DNA of 51,157 nt from CAYPNP01 sp964412195 (GTDB lineage: Bacteria; Acidobacteriota; JAAYUB01), in NCBI GenBank assembly GCA_964412195.1, contig CAYPNP010000030.1, positions 1 through 51,157 of the forward strand, written 5' to 3'. Made by a program: the position numbers and the translations under genes. This document shows, piece by piece, positions 35,352 to 43,412 of the stretch (positions are counted from its first letter, which is position 1; the number at the start of each line of letters is the position of its first letter). The notes beneath the pieces were generated by a model that saw only the letters and a program-made list of their open reading frames with translations, did no database searches and had not been told where the DNA came from.

Positions 35352-36428
35352 GTGAACCAAAACGCCAGCCCGCCCTCCCCCGAATCCGCCCCCGCCAAAC
35401 CGGCCGGCGAACTCTCCCGCGTGGACAAATTCCTGGTCGCCGGGATCGACAACCAGGCCACCACCATCTACATGTTCCCGGGCGCCTGCATCACTTACCG
35501 GATCGGCAACAAGCTGCTCAAGGTGCCGAACTCCACCCTGACGGCGGCCCAGACACTGGCCATCGCCAACGAGATCCTGCCCCCCAACATGCTCGAGGAC
35601 AACTCCCCCCCGAACCGCAAACACTTTCTCGATCACATCAAGAGCGCGGACTTCTCCTATTCCGTCCACGGCGTAGCCCGCTTCCGGGTGCACGCGTTCC
35701 GGCAGCGGGGCTCCCTGGCCCTGTGCATCCGGGTGATTCCCCAGGAGATCCCCGACCTCAACAAGTACGACCTGCCCCAGGATTTCTTCCAGCTGCTCAA
35801 GCAGCTCAAGGGCGGATTGTTCGTGGTCCACGGCAAGGCCCGCAGCGGCAAGAGTTCCCTTCTCGCGGCCATCGTCCAGCACATCAACAATACGCAGAAC
35901 CGGATCATCGCCGTGCTGGAGCCGACCATCCAGTTCAGCCACCGGAACAACCTGTCCCTGGTGGTCCAGCGGGAGCTCGGCTCCGACATGCCCAGCCTCT
36001 CCACGGGCATCGAGGAGGCCCTTCGCCAGGACCAGGACATCGTCGTGCTGGACGAGTTAAACAGCTCCGAGGCGTTCGACCGCATTATGGAAGCGGTGCT
36101 CAAGGGCGTCATGGTGTTCGTGGCCATGGGCACGCCGGAGGTGGAAAAGACCATCACCTCCCTGCTCCACTTCAAGCAGCCCAACCGCCAGCTGGACCTG
36201 GTCAACGACCTGATGACCCACCTGCGGGGGCTGCTGACGACCGAGGTCGCCACCGACGCCTCCGGAAAGCGCGAGGTCAAGGTCCATTTCCTTCCGGCCA
36301 ACCTGCTGAACAGCGTCCTCCTCAGCCGCCGCACCGAGCTCGAGCAGAAGGGCAGCCAGCGGTCCTCCATGTTCGAGAGCATCGACTCCACCTCCTCCGT
36401 CGACCAGAGCTGGTTCGACCAGGAGTGA
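35352..36428 (+). CDS. degenerate PilT/GspE-family secretion ATPase-like protein
   Basis: The 358-residue protein matches PilT retraction ATPases along its core: ARFRVHAFRQRGSLALCIRV (109-128), Walker A GKARSGKSS (161-169), an Asp-box-like VLEPTIQF, the QRELGSDMPS segment and a Walker B-like IVVLDELNSSEA that keeps a Glu (235). The usual GEMRD is replaced, and the conserved His box (GTLHT) reads MGTPEVEK, so ATP turnover may be altered. The N-terminus is poorly conserved. The GTG start at 35352 follows GAGGTG. No other type IV pilus gene is visible. It is divergent from the TPR-CHAT gene. Confidence 0.75.
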   Translation: MNQNASPPSPESAPAKPAGELSRVDKFLVAGIDNQATTIYMFPGACITYRIGNKLLKVPNSTLTAAQTLAIANEILPPNMLEDNSPPNRKHFLDHIKSADFSYSVHGVARFRVHAFRQRGSLALCIRVIPQEIPDLNKYDLPQDFFQLLKQLKGGLFVVHGKARSGKSSLLAAIVQHINNTQNRIIAVLEPTIQFSHRNNLSLVVQRELGSDMPSLSTGIEEALRQDQDIVVLDELNSSEAFDRIMEAVLKGVMVFVAMGTPEVEKTITSLLHFKQPNRQLDLVNDLMTHLRGLLTTEVATDASGKREVKVHFLPANLLNSVLLSRRTELEQKGSQRSSMFESIDSTSSVDQSWFDQE

Positions 36429-36433
36429 CCCCC

Positions 36434-37429
36434 ATGCCGCCCCCCCCGCCTGCCCGGCCCGCGGGCGAGCCGCCGCCGTCTCCAAGATTCCGGAAGTCCC
36501 CTCCCGCCGGGGCCCCCGCGCGGTTCTGCCCGGCCGGCGCGGCGCTGGCCTGCCTGGTTCTGGCCTCCCTGACGATGGCGGCGGTGCCCCCGCTGGCGTC
36601 CGGCCTGCCGGGCGGCTGCGATTTTTATATCGTGGTGTCCGCCTCCCGGGACACCGCCGCGCTCCCGGCCGTGGAGCGCCTGCTGCCCGCCCTCCCCGCC
36701 GCGATGCAGCGGCTCGCCGGAGCGGGCGTCCTGCCGCCGACCTACCGTCCGGCCGACCTGGCCCTGGCCGGCTTCCTGCAGGACGATACCGTTTACCTGG
36801 CGATTCTGCTCACGGGGGATTTCGACGAGGCGGCCCTGAAACGGAGCCTGGGCCCGAGAGCCGTCCTGCTCGACGAGGCGCCCCCGCCCGCCCTGTACCA
36901 GGCAGCCGCCGAAGGCCAGCCGGCCATCGGCTTCCTGTTCCCCTCGCCGGGCGCGCTGGCGGCGGGCCGGCCGGACACGCTGCGGGCGATCTTCCGGAAT
37001 GGCGCCTCCCTGCCGAAGCCGCCGGCCCTGCTGCTGGACGCCCTGGGGGGAGAAAGCTGCGTCACCATCTACGCCGGACGGAAAGTCCTGGCCCACCTGT
37101 TCCCACCCACCGCGCCGGGGGAGGGCCTCCGCACGCTCCGGGAGATCTTCGCCGGCATCTCCGCCCTGACGTGGACAGTGGAATCGCCGCGCGAGGGCCG
37201 CTGCCGCGTCCGGATGCAAGCCCTCCGGAGCGAGGACGCTGCCGCCGTGGCGACGCTGTTGCGGAACTACCTCAACCTGTCCCTGCTGGCCGCCGGACAG
37301 GACGAAGCCGCCGCGTCCGCCGTGCTGAAGACCTTCGCCGTGGACACCCGCGACCGGCGAGTCGATATCCGCTTTTCCGTCCCGCCGGAGACCCTGGAAG
37401 AGATTTTCGCCGCCATGTTCCGCTTCTGA
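36434..37429 (+). CDS. exported or anchored protein of unknown function
   Basis: The 331-residue protein has a proline-rich cytoplasmic N-terminus (about 1-30) and one hydrophobic segment (about 33-55, AGAALACLVLASLTMAAVPP). An alpha/beta domain of about 270 residues follows, without motifs I recognise (for example GGCDFYIVVSASRDTAALPA and VTIYAGRKVLAHLF). It starts five bases after the PilT-like stop, so it is probably cotranscribed and may be its partner. The gene is very GC-rich. It is a real gene by length, position and composition; no function can be given. Confidence 0.6.
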   Translation: MPPPPPARPAGEPPPSPRFRKSPPAGAPARFCPAGAALACLVLASLTMAAVPPLASGLPGGCDFYIVVSASRDTAALPAVERLLPALPAAMQRLAGAGVLPPTYRPADLALAGFLQDDTVYLAILLTGDFDEAALKRSLGPRAVLLDEAPPPALYQAAAEGQPAIGFLFPSPGALAAGRPDTLRAIFRNGASLPKPPALLLDALGGESCVTIYAGRKVLAHLFPPTAPGEGLRTLREIFAGISALTWTVESPREGRCRVRMQALRSEDAAAVATLLRNYLNLSLLAAGQDEAAASAVLKTFAVDTRDRRVDIRFSVPPETLEEIFAAMFRF

Positions 37430-37538
37430 TCCGCCCCCTCCGCCGCCGTCCGCGGTCCCACGGCGGCCCGGACCGATCCCGGGCCGGCCGGAGCAAGGCC
37501 GGATCGCGCGACGCCCGGAGGAGTGGGGGGCCCGGGAA

Positions 37539-38714
37539 TTATCCGTGGGCTCTCGAGACGAAATGCCGCTGGTAGAAACGGCGGACCGGGGGGATCCCTT
37601 TCGCCACCAGGCCCAGGCGGTTGACAAGGACGGACGCCTGGAGGGCCCACACCCACGAAGCGGAGCAGGATTCCGCCTTCAACCGGGCGACCAGCCGCCG
37701 CATGCTCTGCACCTGGCCGGCTTCGGGGTAGCGCATCCGCAGGATCCCGAGGCTGCTGATGTCCCGCTCGAAGCACTCCGGCAGGTCCAGCCCCAGCATC
37801 CGGAACGTCAGGATCGTCCAGACGCACTTCTGGCACCGGCAGCAGTTCCGGTCGAGGCGCTCCCCCTCGTAGCACACCCGCAGGTGTTTCATCGCCTCGG
37901 GCCACGCGCTGATCGCACGGAGCTTGTCCGCCTTGTAAAAGGCGGCCCCGTCGTGGACGATTCGGAAGGAATCGCTGGACATCATCCAGTCCGACAGCGG
38001 ATTCGACCCGTCGGGGGCGGAGAAGTTCTTGTAGCTGTACCCGCTGGCGATCAGGCCCTCGCCGAAGCGGCCCTGCAGCAGCATCAGGCAGGAGGCGAGC
38101 CCGGCGCCGAAGGTGAGCGGCCACTCGCCGCCCTGCTCGCGATAGTTGGTGGCGACGGGGATCAGCTCCATGCCGATGCTGGCGAGCATCCGGCCGGCCC
38201 GCTCGGCGGCGCCGGTGAAGATGTCCGCCTGGCCCAGGGGAATGTCGAATCCGTGCACCAGCACCCCCGCCTGGAGATCGCGGCGCTGCCGGCCGGCCTG
38301 GCCGCTGCGGTGGCGCCAGGCCGTGAAGGCCGAGTCGGCCCCCCCGGAAAATGCCATCACCGCGGCGGGACGGGCGGACCGGGGCTGTTCCGTTTCCCGG
38401 TCGGCGGTAATGGCGATCCGGGACAGTTCGGCCGGCGCCCAGGTGGCCCAGGCCTGCTGGAACTCCTCGAGGTTGGAAAGGAGGGATGGGGAAGCCTCGC
38501 CGTGGACCACCAGGTCGGCGGACGCCCGCATGGCCGCGAACAGAGCGCCCAGTACGAAAGGATCGCAGCCGCGGGCCAGGGCCGGACGGTGCCCGGCGGG
38601 CAGCCGGTACCAGAGCCGCCAGCGGGTGCCGCCCGGATGCTCGAGGGTGGCGCCGACCAGGAGTTGGTCCTCCCGCTCGATCCACTCCTCCGGCCAGAGG
38701 TGGATCGCGGCCAT
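37539..38714 (-). CDS. PP-loop (N-type ATP pyrophosphatase) superfamily protein, substrate unknown
   Basis: The 391-residue protein has the PP-loop ATP-binding motif VMAFSGGADSAFTAW (about 118-132) of enzymes that adenylate a substrate, as in asparagine synthetase and tRNA thiolases. A cysteine cluster CYEGERLDRNCCRCQKC (about 285-301) resembles a metal site. Other blocks are GVLVHGFDIPLGQ and VATNYREQGGEWPLTFGAGL. The C-terminal 80 residues are helical. It is not QueC, ThiI or TilS by these motifs. ATG 38714 follows AGGA; the GTG just before is an alternative. It is the last gene of the S55-propeller run. Confidence 0.7.
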   Translation of the reverse strand: MAAIHLWPEEWIEREDQLLVGATLEHPGGTRWRLWYRLPAGHRPALARGCDPFVLGALFAAMRASADLVVHGEASPSLLSNLEEFQQAWATWAPAELSRIAITADRETEQPRSARPAAVMAFSGGADSAFTAWRHRSGQAGRQRRDLQAGVLVHGFDIPLGQADIFTGAAERAGRMLASIGMELIPVATNYREQGGEWPLTFGAGLASCLMLLQGRFGEGLIASGYSYKNFSAPDGSNPLSDWMMSSDSFRIVHDGAAFYKADKLRAISAWPEAMKHLRVCYEGERLDRNCCRCQKCVWTILTFRMLGLDLPECFERDISSLGILRMRYPEAGQVQSMRRLVARLKAESCSASWVWALQASVLVNRLGLVAKGIPPVRRFYQRHFVSRAHG

Positions 38715-38772
38715 CACTGCATCCTGTCCAGGACCGGGACGCGGATCGTCCGGCGGAAACCCCGGCGGGCGG

Positions 38773-40995
38773 TCATTGGGGCAGGACCGGGGCGAACACG
38801 GCCAAATTGCCGCAGTAGTCCATCGCCCGGACCAGCAGGAGATGGACGTCGGGGGCCAAGGGCGGGACCGCCAGGCGGCCGCGCTCCTGCGGCTGGTCGC
38901 AGAGTCCGTCCTCCGCCGGCAGGACCGACCAGGTCTCGCCCCCGTCCCGGGAGTATTCCACCATGTAGATCGGGCTCAGCTCGTCGGTCACCTCGACGGT
39001 CAGTTCCCATCCCTGCGCCGTCTTGCGCGGGTCGGCGGCGCGCAGCCGCGGCGGCGCGCTGTCCAGGGTGACCACCCGGCTGGTCATGGAATCCTCCCGC
39101 GCCTGGCCCGGGGGGTTCGAGGGCGCGTCGGACGCCACCAACTTGAACTGGTACTTGCCGTCGGCCAGCTGGTCCCGGTTGAGGTTGAACCAGTTCTCGC
39201 GCAATCCCCCGGCCAGCCGCGTCCAGGCGGCATCCCCCAGCGGCCGGAAATACAGCGAGTGCTCGAGGGTGTCGTCGTTGGGATCCCGGTCGTTCCAGCT
39301 CAGGGACAAGGTGGCCGGCTTGTAGATCTTGGGCAGCTGCATCATCCCCAGCATCTTGGTCAGCCCCGCCTGGACGTAGTCGGGCAGCGCCAGCGAGGAG
39401 TGCTCGCCGTACTCGGGCATTTCCCCCATGGACGGGACCACGGGCGGCTTCTGGAAGACCACTCCCGGCGGGTTCACGTTCAGGCTCTGGATCACCGGCG
39501 CCTGGTTCTGCGGCTGGTAGGCCAGGGAGAGGGCCTCGATCCCGAATCCGGCCGCGTCGGCGGCCGCCGCCTGCCGCCGCACGACCGCCTTCAATTGAGC
39601 GTACCGGGCAGGCGGGGCGGCCACCTTCCAACCCGTGGCCGGGCCGCCGGGGCCCAGCCAGGCGGTCCAGGCCTCGTCGGGCTGGGCCGTATTGCCGCAG
39701 CGGAGGTAGAGCTCCACCGTCACGCCGGCGGGCAGCGCGTCCAGGACGGGCTGCGCCGTGCCGAACTGCGCGGGGAATTCCGCGTCCACCACGTCGGAGA
39801 GGTACTCGCCCGACAGCCCCGGGGCCCCGCTCAGGCGGTACACCTTGCCGAGGTTGCTGCCGAAAACGAGAGAATCCGCCTTGTCCGGCAGCAGGGCGGT
39901 CACCTGCTCCTGTCCGGATTCGGCGACGACAGCTACGGCCCGGTCCTCCCTCAGGCTGTAGAGCCGGCCCCGGTCGCCCGTGCCCAGGAGGACCGATCCG
40001 TCAGCGCTGACCTGGAAGGCGAAGGCCTTGAATTGCGTGGAAGTCCACAGGGGATGGACGCTGGCGTCCTTGTCCACCCGGTAGAGGCCGGCCATGTCCT
40101 GGGCGGCCTGCCCGGCGACCACCACCGCGTCGATGCCGCTGGAATCCGCCTTGGCGCGGCTTTTCTTCCGGCCCTCGTCCTTCTGGAAGACCAGCGCGGT
40201 GATGTCGGCCCCCGTGTCCGCGGACGCCTTGGCTTCCTCCGATTCTCGCCCCACCCCCAGCAAGTACGTGCGGCCGTAGCGGTCCTGCTGGATCTGGTGG
40301 ACCTCGGAATGGGGGGCGTCGAAGAGCGAAGAGCCCTTGCCGTCCTCGGCGATCCGGAGGACATAGCCGTTGGGGGCCGTCCCGGCCAGGATGCCGCCGG
40401 CCAGGTCGTGGGCCAGGCACATGACGTGCATCTGGGAGGAATCGTAGAGCACTTCGGCCTGGTCGCCCTGGATCCTGAAGATCTTCCCCTCCACGCCGGT
40501 GCCGGCGTAAAGCGTCCCGGACTGGCCGGCCAGGAGCGCCCAGACGTACCGGCACTTCAGGTCCACCAGCAGGCTGCCCTTGCCGGTGCGGTCGATCCGG
40601 TAGATCCGGCCGCCCGGTCCCGCCGCGGCATAGACGGCGCCTTCGGGCCCCGCCGCCAGCGCGAAGACGTCCGGCTCCTCGGCGTCGAAAATCTCCACGG
40701 CCTTGCCCGCCGGATCGAGCCGGAAGACCTTGCCCTCGTGGCCGGTGCCGAAGTAGACGGTGCCGTCCGGGCCGGAGACGGCGCTCAGGATGTACGGCTG
40801 GCCCGAGTCGGCCGCTTCGCGGAACTCGGGGGCCAGCACCAGCCGGCCGTCCCGGGTGACGGCCAGCCCGTTGACCTTGCCCTCCGCGAGTTCGTCGTAG
40901 GTGTCCGCCTGCCACCAGGCCGGCCGGGAGGCCGCCGCGCCCGCCGCCAGGAGACCGATCCACAGAAGTATCGCCGCTGTGCGCCTCGCCGTCAT
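38773..40995 (-). CDS. secreted beta-propeller protein with C-terminal Ig/Fn3-like domains
   Basis: The 740-residue protein has a signal peptide (residues 1-22, ending AAGAAAS). About seven WD40/PQQ-like blades follow in residues 30-420, with repeats of the form GTVYFGTGHEGKVFRLDPAG, GAVYAAAGPGGRIYRIDRTG and GTLYAGTGVEGKIFRIQGDQ. The last 300 residues look like beta-sandwich domains (SLSWNDRDPNDDTLEHSLYF, then VEYSRDGGETWSVLPAEDG). It starts ten bases after the S55 peptidase stop, so the two are cotranscribed; this pairing is one I associate with Acidobacteria. A role in protein-protein recognition is likely. Confidence 0.8.
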   Translation of the reverse strand: MTARRTAAILLWIGLLAAGAAASRPAWWQADTYDELAEGKVNGLAVTRDGRLVLAPEFREAADSGQPYILSAVSGPDGTVYFGTGHEGKVFRLDPAGKAVEIFDAEEPDVFALAAGPEGAVYAAAGPGGRIYRIDRTGKGSLLVDLKCRYVWALLAGQSGTLYAGTGVEGKIFRIQGDQAEVLYDSSQMHVMCLAHDLAGGILAGTAPNGYVLRIAEDGKGSSLFDAPHSEVHQIQQDRYGRTYLLGVGRESEEAKASADTGADITALVFQKDEGRKKSRAKADSSGIDAVVVAGQAAQDMAGLYRVDKDASVHPLWTSTQFKAFAFQVSADGSVLLGTGDRGRLYSLREDRAVAVVAESGQEQVTALLPDKADSLVFGSNLGKVYRLSGAPGLSGEYLSDVVDAEFPAQFGTAQPVLDALPAGVTVELYLRCGNTAQPDEAWTAWLGPGGPATGWKVAAPPARYAQLKAVVRRQAAAADAAGFGIEALSLAYQPQNQAPVIQSLNVNPPGVVFQKPPVVPSMGEMPEYGEHSSLALPDYVQAGLTKMLGMMQLPKIYKPATLSLSWNDRDPNDDTLEHSLYFRPLGDAAWTRLAGGLRENWFNLNRDQLADGKYQFKLVASDAPSNPPGQAREDSMTSRVVTLDSAPPRLRAADPRKTAQGWELTVEVTDELSPIYMVEYSRDGGETWSVLPAEDGLCDQPQERGRLAVPPLAPDVHLLLVRAMDYCGNLAVFAPVLPQ

Positions 40996-41005
40996 GTTGA
41001 CTCCT

Positions 41006-42811
41006 TCAGTAGGGTTCCACAGTGAGTTCGAACGTCTTCGCCCCCGTCACCACGTAGGATTTGTCCCCCAGGTTGTCTTCCGAGAAGTGGATGAAGCGGA
41101 TCTCCGTGCTGGCGTCCTGGACCCGGCCCGTGCGGAAAATGTCCTGGTAGGACGGCGGCAGCGCCGGGAACAGGCGGCCCCGGGCGAACAGGCCTTCCCC
41201 CCGCCGGAACAGCTTGACGTAGATCGTGCCGCTCTGCCGGAGGTTGCGTAGCGCCCGGACCAGCTGCTCGGAGTTGTAAACCGTCAGCAGGCCGGGCTCC
41301 AGCTGCTGGTCCAGCTGGGACAGGCTGGCGCCGTCTCCCACGAACACCTGCAGCGGCCCCGGCGGGATCTCGTCGGGGATGCGGAGGGGGAAGTCCTCGG
41401 TCTTCCACGTGCCGTCCTGCATCTGCAGGGTGATCCGGAAATCCATGGAGTCGCCGGGCCGGACCCGCAGCCGGCTGGCGCGGACCTCCTCGATCCGGGC
41501 GGTCTGCAGCTTCTCCCGCACGCGGGCGAAAACCGTCACTCCCTGGATGTCGATGTCCTTGAACTGGCTCGCCAGGATGAACTGGACCGGCAGCGACACG
41601 TAGAGCGCCGCCTGCTGGGCCGCGTTGACCGGCTGGGAGAAGATGTTCCGCAAGGGGATGCTCTTCCCGTCGGCGAGCCGGACCGCGGCCTCGATCTCGA
41701 TGGTGGTCTGGCCGATCGCCCGCTCGCCCTCCTGGAGAAAGCTGAACAGGCCGAAATTCAGGAAGAACGGCGTCAGGACCGGGTCCCGCGCCACGTCGAA
41801 GCGGAAGCTTTTCTTCCCGCCCTGGGAGGAATCGATGGTCAGCTCCACCGGCAGCATCCGGGGTTCCGCCTGGAGCTGGCCGGCGATGCCCACCGTCCGG
41901 TCCTGCCGGATGGCGCCAACCGTCGCGCCGGTGGTGAAGAACTTGAAGGAGCTGTTGATGTTGTTGACGACGGTGATGACCTCGGAATCGTGCATCGGCA
42001 GGGAGGCGCTGCCGAGGTTCAGGAACTGGTGGCCGAACGCGTAGACCTGATTCCCGTCCACTTCGGTCACGGTTCCGCCCGCCCCCACGTTCAGGTCGCC
42101 CCGGATCAGGCTGACCACCACGCCGCCGCCGGGTTGCAGCGAGCGGGGGGCGGTCGCCGCGGCGCCGCCGGCCGCGCCGCCCTGCATGGGCGTGAAGCCC
42201 AGCTCGCGGAACCGCTCCTGGAACTGCCCGAGCGCCGGCAGGCCGGCCCCGCTGATCATGAGCGGCGTCTCGATGGGCCGCAGGCGCGATTCGGGGGCGA
42301 GCGCCGGGGCCGGGGCCGGCATCGGCAAGGCCCCGGCTTCGCCGGCCTGCAGGGCCGCGAGCATCGGGGCAAGGTCCAGGCCCGCAGCATCCGCGGATGC
42401 CCGCGGCGCGTCCGGACCCGCCGGCGCCGGAAGCAGGGCGGCCTTCATCTCCTCGAACGGGGTCACCCCGGCGATCGCGTCGGTGGAGAACGGGAAGCCG
42501 TAGGCCACGGCCCCGAGCAGCTTGCCGTCGATGTACACCGGCGATCCGCTCATCCCCGAGAAGATGCCGGTCTTTTCCAGCCCCTGGCCGGAGACTTTCA
42601 CCAGCACCACGCTGTGCCCGGCGATGACGTTTTCCATCACGCCCAGGACCTCGAACTGGAACTCCGCCACCTCCCTGCCCTGCAGGCAGGTGCGGCCCAC
42701 GCCCGTCAGGCCGCGGCGCACCTGGTCCAGGGGAAACACCTCGGTGGCCGCCGGCAGGGATATCCCCAGGGCCCCGGCCAGCGCCAGCAGGACCAGCATT
42801 CGTTTCGGCAT
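41006..42811 (-). CDS. SpoIVB-type serine peptidase (S55 family), secreted
   Basis: In Bacillus, SpoIVB cleaves SpoIVFA to trigger sigma-K activation; here no sporulation genes are seen, so the target is unknown. The 601-residue protein has a signal peptide (1-21). The S55 core has the nucleophile motif FSGMSGSPVYIDGKLLGAVA (GMSGSP at 86-91, likely Ser90) and a possible catalytic His66 (IAGHSVVLV). A second half of mostly beta structure (about 250-600) follows, longer than SpoIVB itself. The ATG at 42811 follows AAGGA with six-base spacing; ATGs just upstream are alternatives. Confidence 0.88.
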   Translation of the reverse strand: MPKRMLVLLALAGALGISLPAATEVFPLDQVRRGLTGVGRTCLQGREVAEFQFEVLGVMENVIAGHSVVLVKVSGQGLEKTGIFSGMSGSPVYIDGKLLGAVAYGFPFSTDAIAGVTPFEEMKAALLPAPAGPDAPRASADAAGLDLAPMLAALQAGEAGALPMPAPAPALAPESRLRPIETPLMISGAGLPALGQFQERFRELGFTPMQGGAAGGAAATAPRSLQPGGGVVVSLIRGDLNVGAGGTVTEVDGNQVYAFGHQFLNLGSASLPMHDSEVITVVNNINSSFKFFTTGATVGAIRQDRTVGIAGQLQAEPRMLPVELTIDSSQGGKKSFRFDVARDPVLTPFFLNFGLFSFLQEGERAIGQTTIEIEAAVRLADGKSIPLRNIFSQPVNAAQQAALYVSLPVQFILASQFKDIDIQGVTVFARVREKLQTARIEEVRASRLRVRPGDSMDFRITLQMQDGTWKTEDFPLRIPDEIPPGPLQVFVGDGASLSQLDQQLEPGLLTVYNSEQLVRALRNLRQSGTIYVKLFRRGEGLFARGRLFPALPPSYQDIFRTGRVQDASTEIRFIHFSEDNLGDKSYVVTGAKTFELTVEPY

Positions 42812-42881
42812 GCTCATTCCTTCCATCCGCCTTCTCGACGGTTGAATCAGATGCATCGCACCGGATGTATACGGCCGGAAA

Positions 42882-43412
42882 TCACGATCGGTTCGACCGG
42901 GCGAGGAGCGCCACGGCCTGGGCGAGGATGCCTTCCTCGCGGCCGGTGAAACCCAGCCCCTCGGCCGTGGTCGCCTTGACGCTCACCCGCCCGGGGGCGA
43001 TCCCCAGGCATTCGGCCATCCGGGAGACCATTTCCGGGATGTGGGGCGAGAGCCTCGGCCGCTCGGCCATGACGACGCAGTCCAGGTTGACCAGTGCCCA
43101 GCCCCCCTCCGCCAGGAGCCGGCGCATGTCGGCGAGGAAGCGGCTCCCGGGGCAGCCGGCCCACTGCGGGTCCCCCGGCGGGTAGTGGAATCCGATGTCG
43201 CGTCGCCCCAGGGCGCCGAGGATCGCGTCCACCACGGCGTGCACCAGGACGTCGGCGTCCGAGTGGCCCGCCAGGCCGAGCGGGTAAGGCACCTGCACGC
43301 ACCCGAGCCACAGCGGGCGGCCGGGCGCGAACGCGTGCACGTCCGTGCCCAGCCCGACGCGCATTTCGGGCAGGGGTCCGGCGCCGGCCGGTGCGTCAGC
43401 GGGACTTGCCAT
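42882..43412 (-). CDS. ispF: 2-C-methyl-D-erythritol 2,4-cyclodiphosphate synthase
   Basis: IspF closes the cyclic diphosphate ring in the MEP isoprenoid pathway. The 176-residue protein has the zinc ligands in GTDVHAF (D24, H26) and GHSDADVLVHA, then DIGFHYPPGDP and the C-terminal KATTAEGLGFTGREEGI. The chosen ATG overlaps the end of the PIN/TRAM gene by 17 bases and adds about 16 residues before the conserved MRVGLGTDVH; that internal ATG (43364) has no ribosome site. The usual neighbour ispD is absent between the PIN/TRAM gene and ispF. Confidence 0.94.
   Translation of the reverse strand: MASPADAPAGAGPLPEMRVGLGTDVHAFAPGRPLWLGCVQVPYPLGLAGHSDADVLVHAVVDAILGALGRRDIGFHYPPGDPQWAGCPGSRFLADMRRLLAEGGWALVNLDCVVMAERPRLSPHIPEMVSRMAECLGIAPGRVSVKATTAEGLGFTGREEGILAQAVALLARSNRS

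Noticed and set aside
30489..36428. A complete type III-E CRISPR system around the TPR-CHAT gene
   Set aside because: No Cas7-11-like effector, Cas1/Cas2 or repeat array is present; only the protease/sigma parts have a parallel.
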